This document shows, one piece after another, positions 1 through 9,469 of a DNA stretch of 11,516 nt. Numbering within the stretch: the first letter of the stretch is position 1; each line of letters opens with the position of its first letter. Where the stretch lies: assembly GCA_001970855.1 (NCBI GenBank), contig LSSN01005700.1:1-11516 (forward strand), read 5' to 3'. The position numbers were made by a program, and so were the translations under genes. A model generated the notes under the pieces. That model did not search any database. It had not been told where the DNA came from and saw nothing but the letters and a program-made list of their open reading frames with translations. The stretch is from Smittium culicis (Eukaryota > Kickxellomycota > Harpellomycetes > Harpellales > Legeriomycetaceae).

Positions 1-3000
1 CGATATTGTAAAAGAATTGATCGAGTAAGTTTTAACTTCACATTAATTAAAATGCAGAAGTTATTTTTATTATAATTATGAATCATTATTCAATGATTTA
101 TACCCGCTTTTCATTAATTCCAAGTTATAATCTAAATCGAACAAAAAAAAGATATTATCAATTTAAAATATACTATTTTCGAACTATAATTATTTTTACT
201 AATCGATTTTAATAATAATAGGAATTCAATAGATTCTTGTTCGTCTTTTATATCTATAACTTTATTTGACAATGGGATTTCACAAATTGAGGTTGAACTT
301 TAAAAATTAAGATTAAGCTTTATTCATATTTAATTATATTTACACTTATTATCATCGCGATAGTTTGAAACTCATATATAAAACTCAGCACATTTTTCAA
401 CCTTCGTTTTATAAAAAATAAAAAAACATAGGTATCTGATTCGGGCCAAGGTATAGAATTTAATGATATGAAATATATCGGAATGAAAGGATACACATCA
501 AAAATTGTCGATAGTAGCGATTTAAGCAAAATTGATACTTTTGGATTTAGAGGTATTATCTCTTAAAGATTTAATACATGTATACGATATTTACCTTATC
601 AATACTTATATCAATTATGTAGGAGAGTCATTACATGCTATATCTTTATGCTCAAACAAAACCACAGTTCTTTCAAAAAACTTTAACGAAAAATTAGCTG
701 GAATGGTAAAAATTTCCCCATCGAATACAGAAACGTAAGAGGAATTATGTTTTTATCATTATACTTTTGAAAAATAAATTTAAACTTTAATTTAATCATC
801 ACCTTCTTTTATCATTTTCAGAGATTTTCAAGTGTACTCGAGTGTAAGAGAAAATGGAACAACAGTATCTGTAAAAGGGCCGTTGAGTAAATTCCCTGTT
901 AAAATACAGGTAATTTCCAAACAATTTATATTATTCAAGGATTAAAAATAAAATTAATAAAATATTAAATAAACTTTCATTTTTAATTTTATACTTATTA
1001 TCCGCTGATATTTCATAAAATGTATTTTTTTACTATTTTTCAAAGAACGAGAAAAAAAAGGCATCTGAAATTGCACCTAAAATAAAAAAAATGATTACAA
1101 ATTACTATTTTTGCTATCCAGGCATCAGATTTCAGCTTATATTAAAGAAAAGTGCTTCAAAGCTTTTAAAGCCAAAAGCAAAAAAAGAAAACAGCAATGT
1201 TTTTACATGGCCTGCTTGCATTAATCTAAATAAGGCTATAGCTCATATTTATGGAAGAGAATCTGCTAAATCAGCTTATATTAAACATATATCCACTGAA
1301 ATCAAAACTTTTAGCAACGGAATTACTGTAATTAACGACTTTGCATCAAATGAAAATAACCCAGATTCTCAAAGTTTAAATAAAAATTTCGATCATAAAA
1401 ATCACCCAAAAATATCAATGTCATCGTTATCGTTTTCTATAATACATAAAACTGCCATTAAAAATGCTTGGTGTAACAGCCAGGACAAGTTTGTTGCGAT
1501 AAATAAAAGGCCAGTACTACTAAATGAAAAGTCAATATCTGAAATAATCAAAGGAGTAAAAGAACTTTCTAAAAATTTAATAAACACTGATTTCAATAAT
1601 ATTAAAACTGCATTCGGACCTAGAGATGAAAGTTTTGTATACATTATTCAAATTTCAATTCCACCTTCATACATAGATGTTAACTTGAGCGCTAAAAAGG
1701 ATGTAGTCAGTATTATAAACCCAAAAATAATTATGGATTTTCAATCAAAGCTGGAGCTGACACAAAAAGATATCATAAATAGCAATCTAGAGGAAAACTT
1801 GAAAAAAGAAAAAATAGTCAAGACTTCAATAATTAATGAAAAAATCGACAGTCAAAATCTTTATATCCCAGATGCTTCAAGAGACTTGGACCAGGCTATC
1901 CTAGATTATCTTGAATATGACTCGCTAGAGTCTTCAACGATTTTAGAGACCGAAAAATGTACAAAAATAGATAGTGATCCAAAAATATTAGCAGAAACAA
2001 AAGAATTTATACCAACAGTTTATTCAACTGAGTCTAGTAGTATGGAATTGTCATTAAAACCGAATACACTAGATGAAATAACTGGTAAAATCATTTTCAA
2101 TACAGAGTCATCAGATAAATTTCATACTAAAGATGGATTTTGGGTATCAAATATGGAGTCATTTGATTCAAGTGACTTTGAGGGCGAAGATATTTATCAA
2201 AATTCAAATAATTTCTCGGCCAAGGAATCCAAGTCAACAGAAAAAAATGAATTAGAAACATTATTTAACTCAGAATTATCTAGTGACGCGTATATAGAAT
2301 CATTTATAATGAATTTTGAAAATGAAAATAAACCCTTTAAACAATCCAGTATGAAAGAAGTAAGATGCGATGATCATAGTGACGTTTACGGCCTAAAGGA
2401 AATGCATCAATTAAATCAAGAAGTAAATGATGGTAGTTTATCTAAAATTTCAGAGTGTGGGTATGAAAAAGAGCAGCTAAATGATCATCAAGAAATGACT
2501 ATTTTCACAAACCTAGCTGAAACTGTTGATTTAGGGCATCAAATACATTGTACAAAAAATCAAAGGACTAATATATTTGATGAGAGAACAGGAAAACAAT
2601 CCATTGATGCGGAATGTATTATGAATAATTTAATTCCAATGAACAGTCGAGATTATCGAAATTCACAAAATAGATCACCAAAAAATTCAACAACGAGCAT
2701 AAGACATTCATCACGCAATACTAAATCATTAAATACTGGAGAAATAGCTAACAAGAAGAAAAAATATGATGCAGGGTATCGAAACCAAATGATTAATTCC
2801 AAAAATAAAAAAACAGCTATATCTTCGTTCTGGTATAAAAGCCCAAAAAATTTTAAATATATTGAACAAAAAGATGTTGGGCATAAAAGTCCAGCACCAT
2901 TTAAACCAAGAGGTAAAGGTATAATATATAATTTAAAGAAAAAAGGAAACTATAATAATATATTCGATAATACTAGTAAATACGAGGAAAGTCTGGAAAA

Positions 3001-4174
3001 AATAAGAACTGAAAATGATATTATACTAAATAATATCCATCAAAGCGGAGGGATGGATGTAAGAAATGGTCTTCAATCAAGTTTTTTGGTGAATTCAGAC
3101 ATTCAAGATAGCAAAGAAGCTATACATTTTAATTCAAATTCTTTTAAAAATACCGAAAGTAAAAATGACAATTATCGTTTTGAAGATGATGAGTTTATTC
3201 AAAAAAATGTAGTAGGAAATTTAGACGGAAATTTTAATCAGAATAAAGTTTATGAGAAAGCTATAAAAGATGAGGATAATAATTTCAAAAATTATGGGAT
3301 TCATTTCTGTTGCAAATCAGAATACATTAAGGTATGCTGCCCTAATTATTTCTCAAGTAATAATTTTTTAGATTATAAAAACTCTATTGAATCTATTGAT
3401 ACTAAGTCGAGCCTTTATTCAGAGAGAATAAAATATGTCAATGGCTCAATAGTTGCAAAAAGAATTGGTAAACTGAAAACATTATTAAATGTCTACACAG
3501 AGCATAATTCGAGGCGTGATAATTTAAATATAAACAATAGTTTGCTATTTAATGAAGGCACTCAGAAATCTATTAATTCTTATAGTAAAGAACTTGGAAC
3601 AAGGATAGCTGAAAAAATTAAAAAGCCTGATAATTATGAAAACGACCATAAGATAAACAAATGCCTTGAAAAAGAAAATATTGAAATTACATCTGTTGGG
3701 GTTACAAAAAAGATTTCAATATACTCAGTAAATGTAAAATATGTTTCAAGCACTCGAAATTTTAACTGGGACGAATTTTTGCAAGGCAATAAGGAAATAT
3801 TATTTTTCAAGGCAAATAATTTTTTATGTTGTGCAGATCTCGATTTTTGGATAGCATTTATAAAAATTATGGCTATAAACTTTAAAGAAGAAAAAACCCG
3901 ATCTGAAAGCATTGAAATCGAAAATTATATTTTTTTACAAAAAAATAAGAAAAATGAAGAGGAATTAACTCAAAAAACAAATGCAGTTTGGAACTTTATG
4001 AAAGCAAAGGATTCTGATTTTATTAAAAAGGTCATAAAGAGTACGAATATAGAGAAAAATAACGTTTTGAACGATTTTCAAGATTTCACAAATTTAATTT
4101 TTATGTTAGCTATGACATTGATTAAATCAAGGATCAGAGTTCATAAATTATTTGTTTTGGCTCGAATAGACTAA
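1..4174 (+). CDS. PMS1: MutL-family mismatch-repair protein, PMS1 class (5' partial, six exons)
   Basis: GHKL ATPase of the MutL family. Such proteins pair with MLH1 and act in the nucleus in mismatch repair or recombination. Exons: 2-24 (base 1 ends the preceding codon), 222-291, 432-552, 623-734, 822-909 and 1046-4174. All junctions are GT-AG and in frame, giving 1180 visible residues. Motif I is KELIENSID at 4-12 (catalytic Glu5, Mg-binding Asn9), motif II is DSGQG at 34-38, then TSKI, then motif III GFRGESL at 69-75, rebuilt across an intron. GTTVSV follows at 121-126. The transducer domain has FVAINKRP at 287-294 and IDVNLSAKKDV near 348-358. After about residue 375 comes a very long Ser/Asn/Lys/Glu-rich linker. 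The last 170 residues are more hydrophobic but unrecognised, and the PMS2-type nuclease motif DQHAxxExxxxE is absent. That absence favours the human PMS1/yeast Mlh2 type over the human PMS2/yeast Pms1 type. The family is secure, the subtype moderate. The true start lies left of the window. Confidence 0.88.
25..221 (+). other. Intron 1 of the MutL gene, with TACTAAT branch site
   Basis: Donor GTAAGT and acceptor AATAG bound a 197-base intron. TACTAAT at about 197-203, some 20 bases before the acceptor, matches the fungal branch consensus. Splicing joins GA to G and restores the Glu-Asn pair of ATPase motif I, which strongly supports both boundaries. Confidence 0.85.
292..431 (+). other. Intron 2 of the MutL gene (GTTGAA donor)
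   Basis: A 140-base intron with the unusual donor GTTGAA and acceptor CATAG. Removing it joins SQIE to VSDSGQG, which rebuilds the Asp-x-Gly-x-Gly ATP-binding motif in phase 0. No nearby GT gives a better join. Confidence 0.75.
553..622 (+). other. Intron 3 of the MutL gene
   Basis: A 70-base intron, donor GTATTA and acceptor TGTAG. It splits the Gly codon of GFRGESL, the most conserved MutL motif. Without splicing the upstream frame stops at once, so the intron is well supported. Confidence 0.9.
735..821 (+). other. Intron 4 of the MutL gene
   Basis: An 87-base intron with donor GTAAGA and a pyrimidine-rich acceptor TTTTCAG. It removes an in-frame TAA at 736-738 and joins a Thr codon to the exon that carries the GTTVSV motif. 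Confidence 0.85.
910..1045 (+). other. Intron 5 of the MutL gene
   Basis: A 136-base intron, donor GTAATT and acceptor TTTTTCAAAG. It joins the KFPVKIQ end of exon 5 to NEKKKASE in phase 0. The methionine at 1091 is therefore internal (visible residue 154), not the start. Confidence 0.8.
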
Positions 4175-4291
4175 AAAAAAAATAAGCAGGCAAAAATCTA
4201 TTATAGCTTTACAAAAGTGTTTTAATTATGTACATTATCAATATATAATATTACAAAAATTCCAGCAATCATAAAAAAATAGCCTTCTTAA
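4175..4291. other. Convergent 3' intergenic gap
   Basis: A 117-base AT-rich spacer between two convergent stop codons. It must hold, or be overrun by, the 3' UTRs of both genes. I see A/T runs and an AATAAG on the plus strand shortly after the MutL stop, but no canonical AATAAA that I would assign. Confidence 0.6.
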
Positions 4292-6378
4292 TCAATCCAT
4301 TCTTCTTGGGCGCCAAAAGTTGTTGGTATTAGGACTTATTCTATTTTTATGATAACTTTCTTCCGTGTTATTGTGAATAAAGCTAGGGTATTCTATGTAT
4401 TCGTTTTGAATAAATTGATTGTAAGTACTTAACCTTTTAATATCCTTAGTACTATTAATAAGATACGGGGAAATTTCTTGAAAGCTAGGTTTAATATTTT
4501 GGTTCAGAGTATTTTCGTGCTTACTTCCACTAATGTTAAAAATGCTGTTCAATGGTTTGATATGTTCTAGTTCAGGATTACTTTTGTATTTTTGGTGTTC
4601 GTTAAATAATAAGTTTTCATTAACGAAAGCGTCAGTTTCTCGCGGATAGTCTATATAAATATCAAAAATAAGTTTATAGCCTAATAGTAGGTTAAAATAT
4701 TTAAAATACATAATCTTTCGTCATTTTCATAGTCTACTCTATTTCTTGGAACAAATCTATTGTTAATAGCTACATTATTATCATCAATAAAAAATGAAGA
4801 CAGTGATCGTTTTTTTCGAAGCTTGTTATCATATCCGCTATTAAATTTATCATTTTTAGTGAATTCGACATTATTGATAATTGCAGAATTATCATTTAGG
4901 GATAAAATGGGCTCATTCTGGATCTATTTAATAATAAATAATTTATTAGATGAATAAAAAAATACAATATTGTCGTAATACTTCAGGTGTGTCATCTTTT
5001 TTGGTTTTAATGTTACTGTATATATGAATGTTTTCGTGAATTTCTTTTTCAATGTCAGTATTTATTGAAGGTTTAATATCTAGGAATCTCATTTTTAGTC
5101 TCTTGCTTTTTTTTGATTGATTTTTATTTGGTACTAAATTAATTATCTATTAATTATCAATTATTTAAAATACATATTATATTAAAACTTTACTAATGAT
5201 TTTAAACACCGCTTACTACATTTTCTTTAGGGTTGTTTTCATGCATTTCAATTTTATTATTATGTGTCAAGTTAAATGGATCTTCTGGAAATGAACTTTT
5301 TGAAGAAACTATAGCTATTATTGATAAATATGAGTTTGATATTTTAGCTACAAGAAAAGTGTGTTTTTTTATATTATTCAAATAGCTTACATTTTTTAAT
5401 AGAGTTTATTCCTTTGTTGAAAACACCCAATTTACTTGTAACATTTTTAAAATCTTTTCCAAGAATAGGTCTGATCTAAATAATTCATTTATATGATTAT
5501 ACAAGAAGTAACGTTTAATATATATTTCCAATTTATTAGTAGAAATAGCTATTATTTGGTTACAGTTAATCTTTCTAAGAACTCAAATTTACTATGTGAA
5601 GCCTTTTTTTTCTTATCTGAAATTTTTGATACTCTTGAAATACTAGGCATTACATCAATCTAAATTTATAATAAAATATTAGATAAGAGTAGTAAATTTT
5701 TTAATGTTCTTGAATTTTATATACAGTATTATTATTTGCGCTAAATTAAATTGAAATAAATCAGTAAGTTTATATATGTATTGTAAATGAAAGCTCTATA
5801 GTAAAATAATGTAGTCATATCCATATTCGATGAAGATACTAGCGTTCTATTGCAAAAAAAAGTTAGACAATATTGCCCAGCTGAAGATTTAAATACGTTG
5901 AAAACATGGTATTTATCAGCATTTAAAAAAAATGGCACCTCGTATTTGAATTCAAGCGCATTAGTTTTGTTTATAAAAGTGGAATAACATTAAGCCTTTG
6001 AATATCTGAATCGAGAAATAAATTGCTCCTAGTTACCTCATCTTTGCTAGCAGTTATATTATTGGCTACAAGTTTAGAATTCTTATGCTTTTCATAAGAG
6101 TTCTCTAAACCTATTATACTAATAGTTTCGCCAGCTTCTAAACCAGCTTCATTATATTCTGAAATAGCATAGTTGTTTTCGTTTTGATTTTTTAAAAACT
6201 CTTCATGTTCTTTAAGATAAATAATTATTCTTTTAAGCTTATGGTTAGTCTCTATTTTACCGATTTTCTTTCTTTTTGACTCTTCTTCTATTAAAGATAT
6301 ATGGGCCATAAGGTTTTCCTTGGTGAGTTTCAAGTGCTTTTTAGTCAAAAACCTCTTTATTTTTATCAAATTTTCCAT
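4292..6378 (-). CDS. Unidentified spliced gene, about 512-residue basic, partly disordered protein
   Basis: I do not recognise this protein. Minus-strand exons in transcript order are 6378-5989, 5938-5840, 5659-5564, 5475-5391, 5347-5217, 5146-4982, 4923-4710 and 4650-4292. Every junction is GT-AG and in frame, with introns of 50, 180, 88, 43, 70, 58 and 59 bases. The ATG at 6378 is the first Met after an in-frame TGA. Residues 1-75 are highly charged and look helical or coiled-coil, rich in Lys, Glu and Leu. Residues 131-163 are hydrophobic and aromatic, with two Cys. A Lys-rich stretch (DKKKKA) lies near 178-183 and a basic KKSKRLKM cluster near 279-286, both possible nuclear signals. The last 190 residues are Asn/Ser/Tyr/Glu-rich and end in FWRPRRMD. 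The helical start plus disordered basic tail loosely recalls chromosome-associated proteins such as shugoshins, but no motif supports that. The 5840/5659 junction is the weakest, and an upstream exon is possible because TTTAACAG lies just before the ATG. Confidence 0.6.
5660..5839 (-). other. Ambiguous intron of the unidentified gene
   Basis: Donor GTATCT at 5839 has three possible outcomes. Splicing to TTTAG|ATT (exon from 5659) is in frame, and the acceptor follows a TCTAAT branch-like site. Splicing to CTATAG (44-base intron) opens an extra exon at 5795-5725, which then joins in frame only through the CCTAG acceptor (exon from 5642). Reading through ends at TAG 5741-5743, and a second gene would then start at ATG 5650. 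I prefer the first. Confidence 0.4.
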
Positions 6379-6869
6379 TTCAGCACTGCTGTTAAATAAT
6401 ATTGATATAATGAATATTCAAAGGGTAATTCTTATAATGCTAGTATAATTCGAATTAGAATCTAAATGATAACTATATTTATAAGATATTTCAGTTATGA
6501 AAGAGGTAGTTTTGATTTTAAATATATCAATCATACATAAAAAATAAAAACGTAAGATTCAAATAAAAAAGATTTTTTAATGGTTATATACCTTGGTCGA
6601 AATTTTCTATGGGAATGGAATAAGAGTTATTCTTTAAGAGGAAATATGAAAAAATAATTAATATATAATGCAAGTCACGCTCGTTTATAAATTATACTAG
6701 CGCATAAGACGAGGTTATCTTATTTAGGTGAATCAGCAATCTAAGAGCATTTACTAAATACATAAAACAAGCACATTATTTTGTGACGAAAGTTTTCGGG
6801 TAATGCAATTATTTTATATAATTTAAAAAGAGAATCCTGTAATCTTGAAAAAAAGTAAACCTTTGTGGC

Positions 6870-6885
6870 AAAAAAAAAAAAAAAA
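6870..6885. repeat. Homopolymer A16
   Basis: Sixteen consecutive A on the plus strand. Its length may be unreliable in sequencing. Confidence 0.9.
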
Positions 6886-6936
6886 CAAGGTTAGCATGTA
6901 TGATTCTTCATTAAAAAAAATTCCCACAATTCCATA

Positions 6937-7104
6937 TCATAAAATTAAATAAGAGCTTTTCTTGTAGAAAAAACGGATAAAATGAAGAGAAAATACGGGC
7001 ATGTGGACAAGTGGCTGAAATGCTACTAACTGAGCTGGATTTAAATAGCTTATATTCAACATTCCATATAAAGGATAGCTATTAGCCAACAAATTTCTAT
7101 CCAT
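6937..7104 (-). CDS. Possible 55-residue ORF or first exon, unassigned
   Basis: Starts ATG GAT AGA and reads MDRNLLANSYPLYGMLN, then NPAQLVAFQPLVHMP. The amino-acid mix looks more like real coding than most frames nearby. A GTATTT donor-like site follows the Pro codon near 6997, so this could be the first exon of a spliced gene, but I found no convincing partner exon. A T-rich stretch precedes the ATG. It may equally be chance. Confidence 0.2.
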   Translation of the reverse strand: MDRNLLANSYPLYGMLNISYLNPAQLVAFQPLVHMPVFSLHFIRFFYKKSSYLIL

Positions 7105-7382
7105 TAAAAAAAAATTGAAAAAAAATTGAAAATACATATTTAAAAGGTTTTTTTTTTAATACTTGGAGCGTGAAGTGTATATCGAAAATTGAATTTGGCT
7201 TATTAAGTTATTGATCTTTTGAGATATAGGAGTTGGAAGCAGTAGCCAAATGAAAGTGCGTGTAATACGTGAAATGAGTCAGCATTCATTTTATTTCATA
7301 GTATTTTAATGCCTTAGAGAAAAATAATATGTAAAAAATTGCAGGAAGTAGCAGGCATAGTCCAGCTGATCCTGCTCATGAC

Positions 7383-7397
7383 TTTTTTTTTTTTTTT
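7383..7397. repeat. Homopolymer T15
   Basis: Fifteen T followed at once by CATTAG. It may serve as the polypyrimidine tract of a plus-strand acceptor (see the exon-like island at 7404). Confidence 0.9.
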
Positions 7398-7403
7398 CAT
7401 TAG

Positions 7404-7570
7404 ACATTGAGTTTAATAGATTTTCAAAGAGTGAATTTGATTGTTGTGTAATACAGGTAAGACATACAATTCAGTCATGATTGGCAAACCAAAGAATGCT
7501 GAGAAGAATTAAAAGTCACAATCAATAGAATAGTGATTAACAGCTGAAATTAAATGGCGGGGATGACTAA
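7404..7570 (+). other. Exon-like island: two candidate 3' exons of an unknown gene
   Basis: Positions 7404-7456 form a 53-base block bounded by T15-CATTAG and CAG|GTAAGA, a textbook acceptor and donor. In its open frame it reads IEFNRFSKSEFDCCVIQ. Splicing in phase 0 from 7457 to TTAACAG at 7543 adds LKLNGGDD and a TAA at 7568-7570, giving a plausible C-terminus. No upstream exon is firmly identified and no family is recognised. It may be a gene end, a decayed gene or chance. Confidence 0.25.
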
Positions 7571-8747
7571 AATATCATATTTCTCAAAAGCTTGAATCCA
7601 AGTTTTTTGTATTCTAACTTTATGTTTAAAAAAATTAACAAAAATTATTACATTGCCTCTAAATGCAAAAAGTAAAAAATTAGCACTCAGTAAGAATTTT
7701 GATTTAGTTAAATAGATTTATAATTCTATTGCTTTTTCTCTTACTCCAGAGATAAACTAAACCAATATTTTCTTGGATAAAATTGAACTAAACCAAGTGT
7801 ATTTTCGATTTTCTCGAAAAGATTACTCAAGCACGTGAAAGAATCCTTTATATTTAATAAAAATTAAATAATATTCACAAAGTTTTAAATCTTTTCCCTT
7901 AAAAAATCTCTTTTAAACTATTTTACATTTTTAAAAAAAGCTATGTTGTTATTACTAATATCAAAATTTAGAGTTGAATTTAATATGAAATTTTCACTAA
8001 TCAGTTTTCTCTGACGTTGATAGAAAAAAAGCACATAAATTACGGATGAGCAATAATAATATAGAAAAGTGTTTTATTTGACTCTTTATTGTTGGCTATG
8101 GATTTGCTACAAAACGAGCGAAGGGTACATTAATTATTCCAGTTAAAAAAGTAGGTATATCTTATAAAGTTTAAATACCTTACCCAATACATACAAAGCA
8201 TAATTATCAATTAATTAATATTATTAATCCAGTAGTTCGTTATATATATTTAAATAAATACTAAAAAAGATGAAAATATTGAAAAATTACTAGCACAATT
8301 TTATGTACGCCACAAATCTAGTTGCTTTCGGAGCCTATGTTAGTGTAAAAATTTTAAATTTTATTTATGGGCCACGTAATCTTTATTCTGGTAGAAAAAA
8401 AGTCTATACAATTTGCTTAATTGGTTTTACAAATTTCAATCAAGAGGTGAGGTGTATTCCAAGAGGTTTAGCATTTAGAAATTAAATAAGGTTATGAAAG
8501 TTATCTTTGAGTGTAAAGTTGACACATAATGTAGCGTTGTTAGTGATAGTAAATATTGCGTTTTAAAATATAATTTAAAATTAAATTAATGGAAGTATCA
8601 TCATCTAAACATGCTTAGATATTATTCAAGCGAGAAAATGTATTATTTTATAAATAACAAATATTGAAGTTTAAACATTGTTAAATTAGCAAAAAAAAGT
8701 TAAATATATTCTTGAGTAAAATAAATGATGAGCTATAGACGTTGAGA

Positions 8748-9317
8748 TTATTCATATTCGATCACTGAATGGATAGGCGATTTCAAAATACTTCTGCCAC
8801 TAAGTCCAGAAAGCTCAATGACGAACAAGTTCAAAACAACATTAGCACCTAGCTTGGCGATAAGTTCTTCAGCAGCTCTGCAGGTTCCTCCAGTGGCGAG
8901 TAAATCGTCAACGATCAATACATTTTCTCCATTTAAAATAGAATTAGATTGGATTTCAACAGTATCAGCTCCGTATTCCTTTTCGTAAGTAGTGTTGACG
9001 AGAGTGCCTGGGAGTTTTCCTGATTTGCGAATAGGAACAAATTTGGCATTCAGTTTAAGAGCGAGAGTTGGGCCAAATAAAAAGCCGCGAGCATCAAGAC
9101 CGACAACGGCATGGATTTTTTTTTCAGCTAGTTTTGAGGCAAATTCTACTGAGACCTTTACCATATGGTTCAATAGGCAGTCGAGAGCTTGGGGGTTCAA
9201 GAATATTGGGAAAATATCTCTGAATAGAATTCCTTCCTTTGGAAAATCTTGGTAATCAGCAACCAAGGCCTTGACCTTTTCAATGGTAAATTCTTGCGAG
9301 TTATTTGATTCTGACAT
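8748..9317 (-). CDS. APT1: Adenine phosphoribosyltransferase
   Basis: Purine-salvage enzyme that converts adenine and PRPP to AMP and pyrophosphate, in the cytosol. It is complete, intronless and 189 residues long, close to the usual 180-187 for fungal and animal enzymes. The N-terminal FPKEGILFRDI (25-35) and VGLDARGF (72-79) are typical of the family. The flexible catalytic loop spans about 97-116 and includes RKSGKLPG and TYEKEYG. The PRPP-binding motif VLIVDDLLATGGT is intact at 133-145. The C-terminal GRS and PIHSVIEYE match the family ending. The ATG at 9317 has no in-frame alternative upstream in the track and gives the expected length. Codons are clearly more C/G-ending (AAG, GCC, TTC, AAC, GTC) than in the two genes to the left, as expected of a highly expressed gene. 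It sits alone, with AT-rich DNA on both sides. Confidence 0.98.
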   Translation of the reverse strand: MSESNNSQEFTIEKVKALVADYQDFPKEGILFRDIFPIFLNPQALDCLLNHMVKVSVEFASKLAEKKIHAVVGLDARGFLFGPTLALKLNAKFVPIRKSGKLPGTLVNTTYEKEYGADTVEIQSNSILNGENVLIVDDLLATGGTCRAAEELIAKLGANVVLNLFVIELSGLSGRSILKSPIHSVIEYE

Positions 9318-9420
9318 TTCGAGTACAAGTTAATTTAAAAGAATAAAATCTGTCTATTCAATAAGCTGAATTCACTTTCCAAAGGTATCTACTGGTATTT
9401 AATTATGGGAAATTTAGTCG

Positions 9421-9428
9421 TATTTATA
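9421..9428 (-). promoter_or_regulatory. Possible TATA box of APT1
   Basis: TATAAATA on the minus strand, about 104-111 bases upstream of the APT1 ATG, a spacing usual for fungal core promoters. The DNA is so AT-rich that chance matches are common. Confidence 0.3.
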
Positions 9429-9469
9429 TGCGATTTTACAGCTATTGGATTTGTTCACTAGACTGCTAT

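Larger units (their letters stand above)
6379..8747. other. AT-rich stretch without a supported gene
   Basis: About 2.4 kb between two minus-strand genes. It should hold the promoter and 5' UTR of the gene ending at 4292 and the 3' UTR of APT1. It contains long A and T runs, A8-9 TTG repeats at 7106-7128 and an imperfect hairpin at 6680-6713. Overlapping inverted hexamers (GCAGGA/TCCTGC and AGCAGG/CCTGCT) lie at 7341-7376. Open frames are short. Two exon-like islands are listed separately. No tRNA, rRNA or snRNA was recognised. Confidence 0.5.

Noticed and set aside
3634..3912. 92-residue minus-strand frame inside the MutL gene.
   Set aside because: Antisense shadow of the coding frame, with no motif of its own.
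4760..4957. 65-residue plus-strand frame rich in Leu and Ser.
   Set aside because: It is antisense to exon 7 of the unidentified minus-strand gene, whose frame joins its neighbours by good splice sites.
7341..7397. GC-richer hairpin followed by T15, resembling an RNA polymerase III terminator or ncRNA end.
   Set aside because: No box A or box B and no known RNA fold upstream. The T run is explained as well by a splice acceptor or simple AT richness.
8081..8160. Open stretch that reads protein-like on both strands (GYGFATKRAKG on plus, TGIINVPFARFVANP on minus).
   Set aside because: Stops close by on both strands. A vague likeness of GYGFA to oligopeptide-transporter motifs is too short to mean anything.
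8303..8485. 60-residue plus-strand frame starting MYATNLVAFGAY.
   Set aside because: Short, no recognised motif, no clear splice partner. The frame looks somewhat protein-like and might be a relic, but nothing supports calling a gene.
8992..9255. 87-residue plus-strand frame inside APT1.
   Set aside because: Antisense shadow of a well-supported gene.
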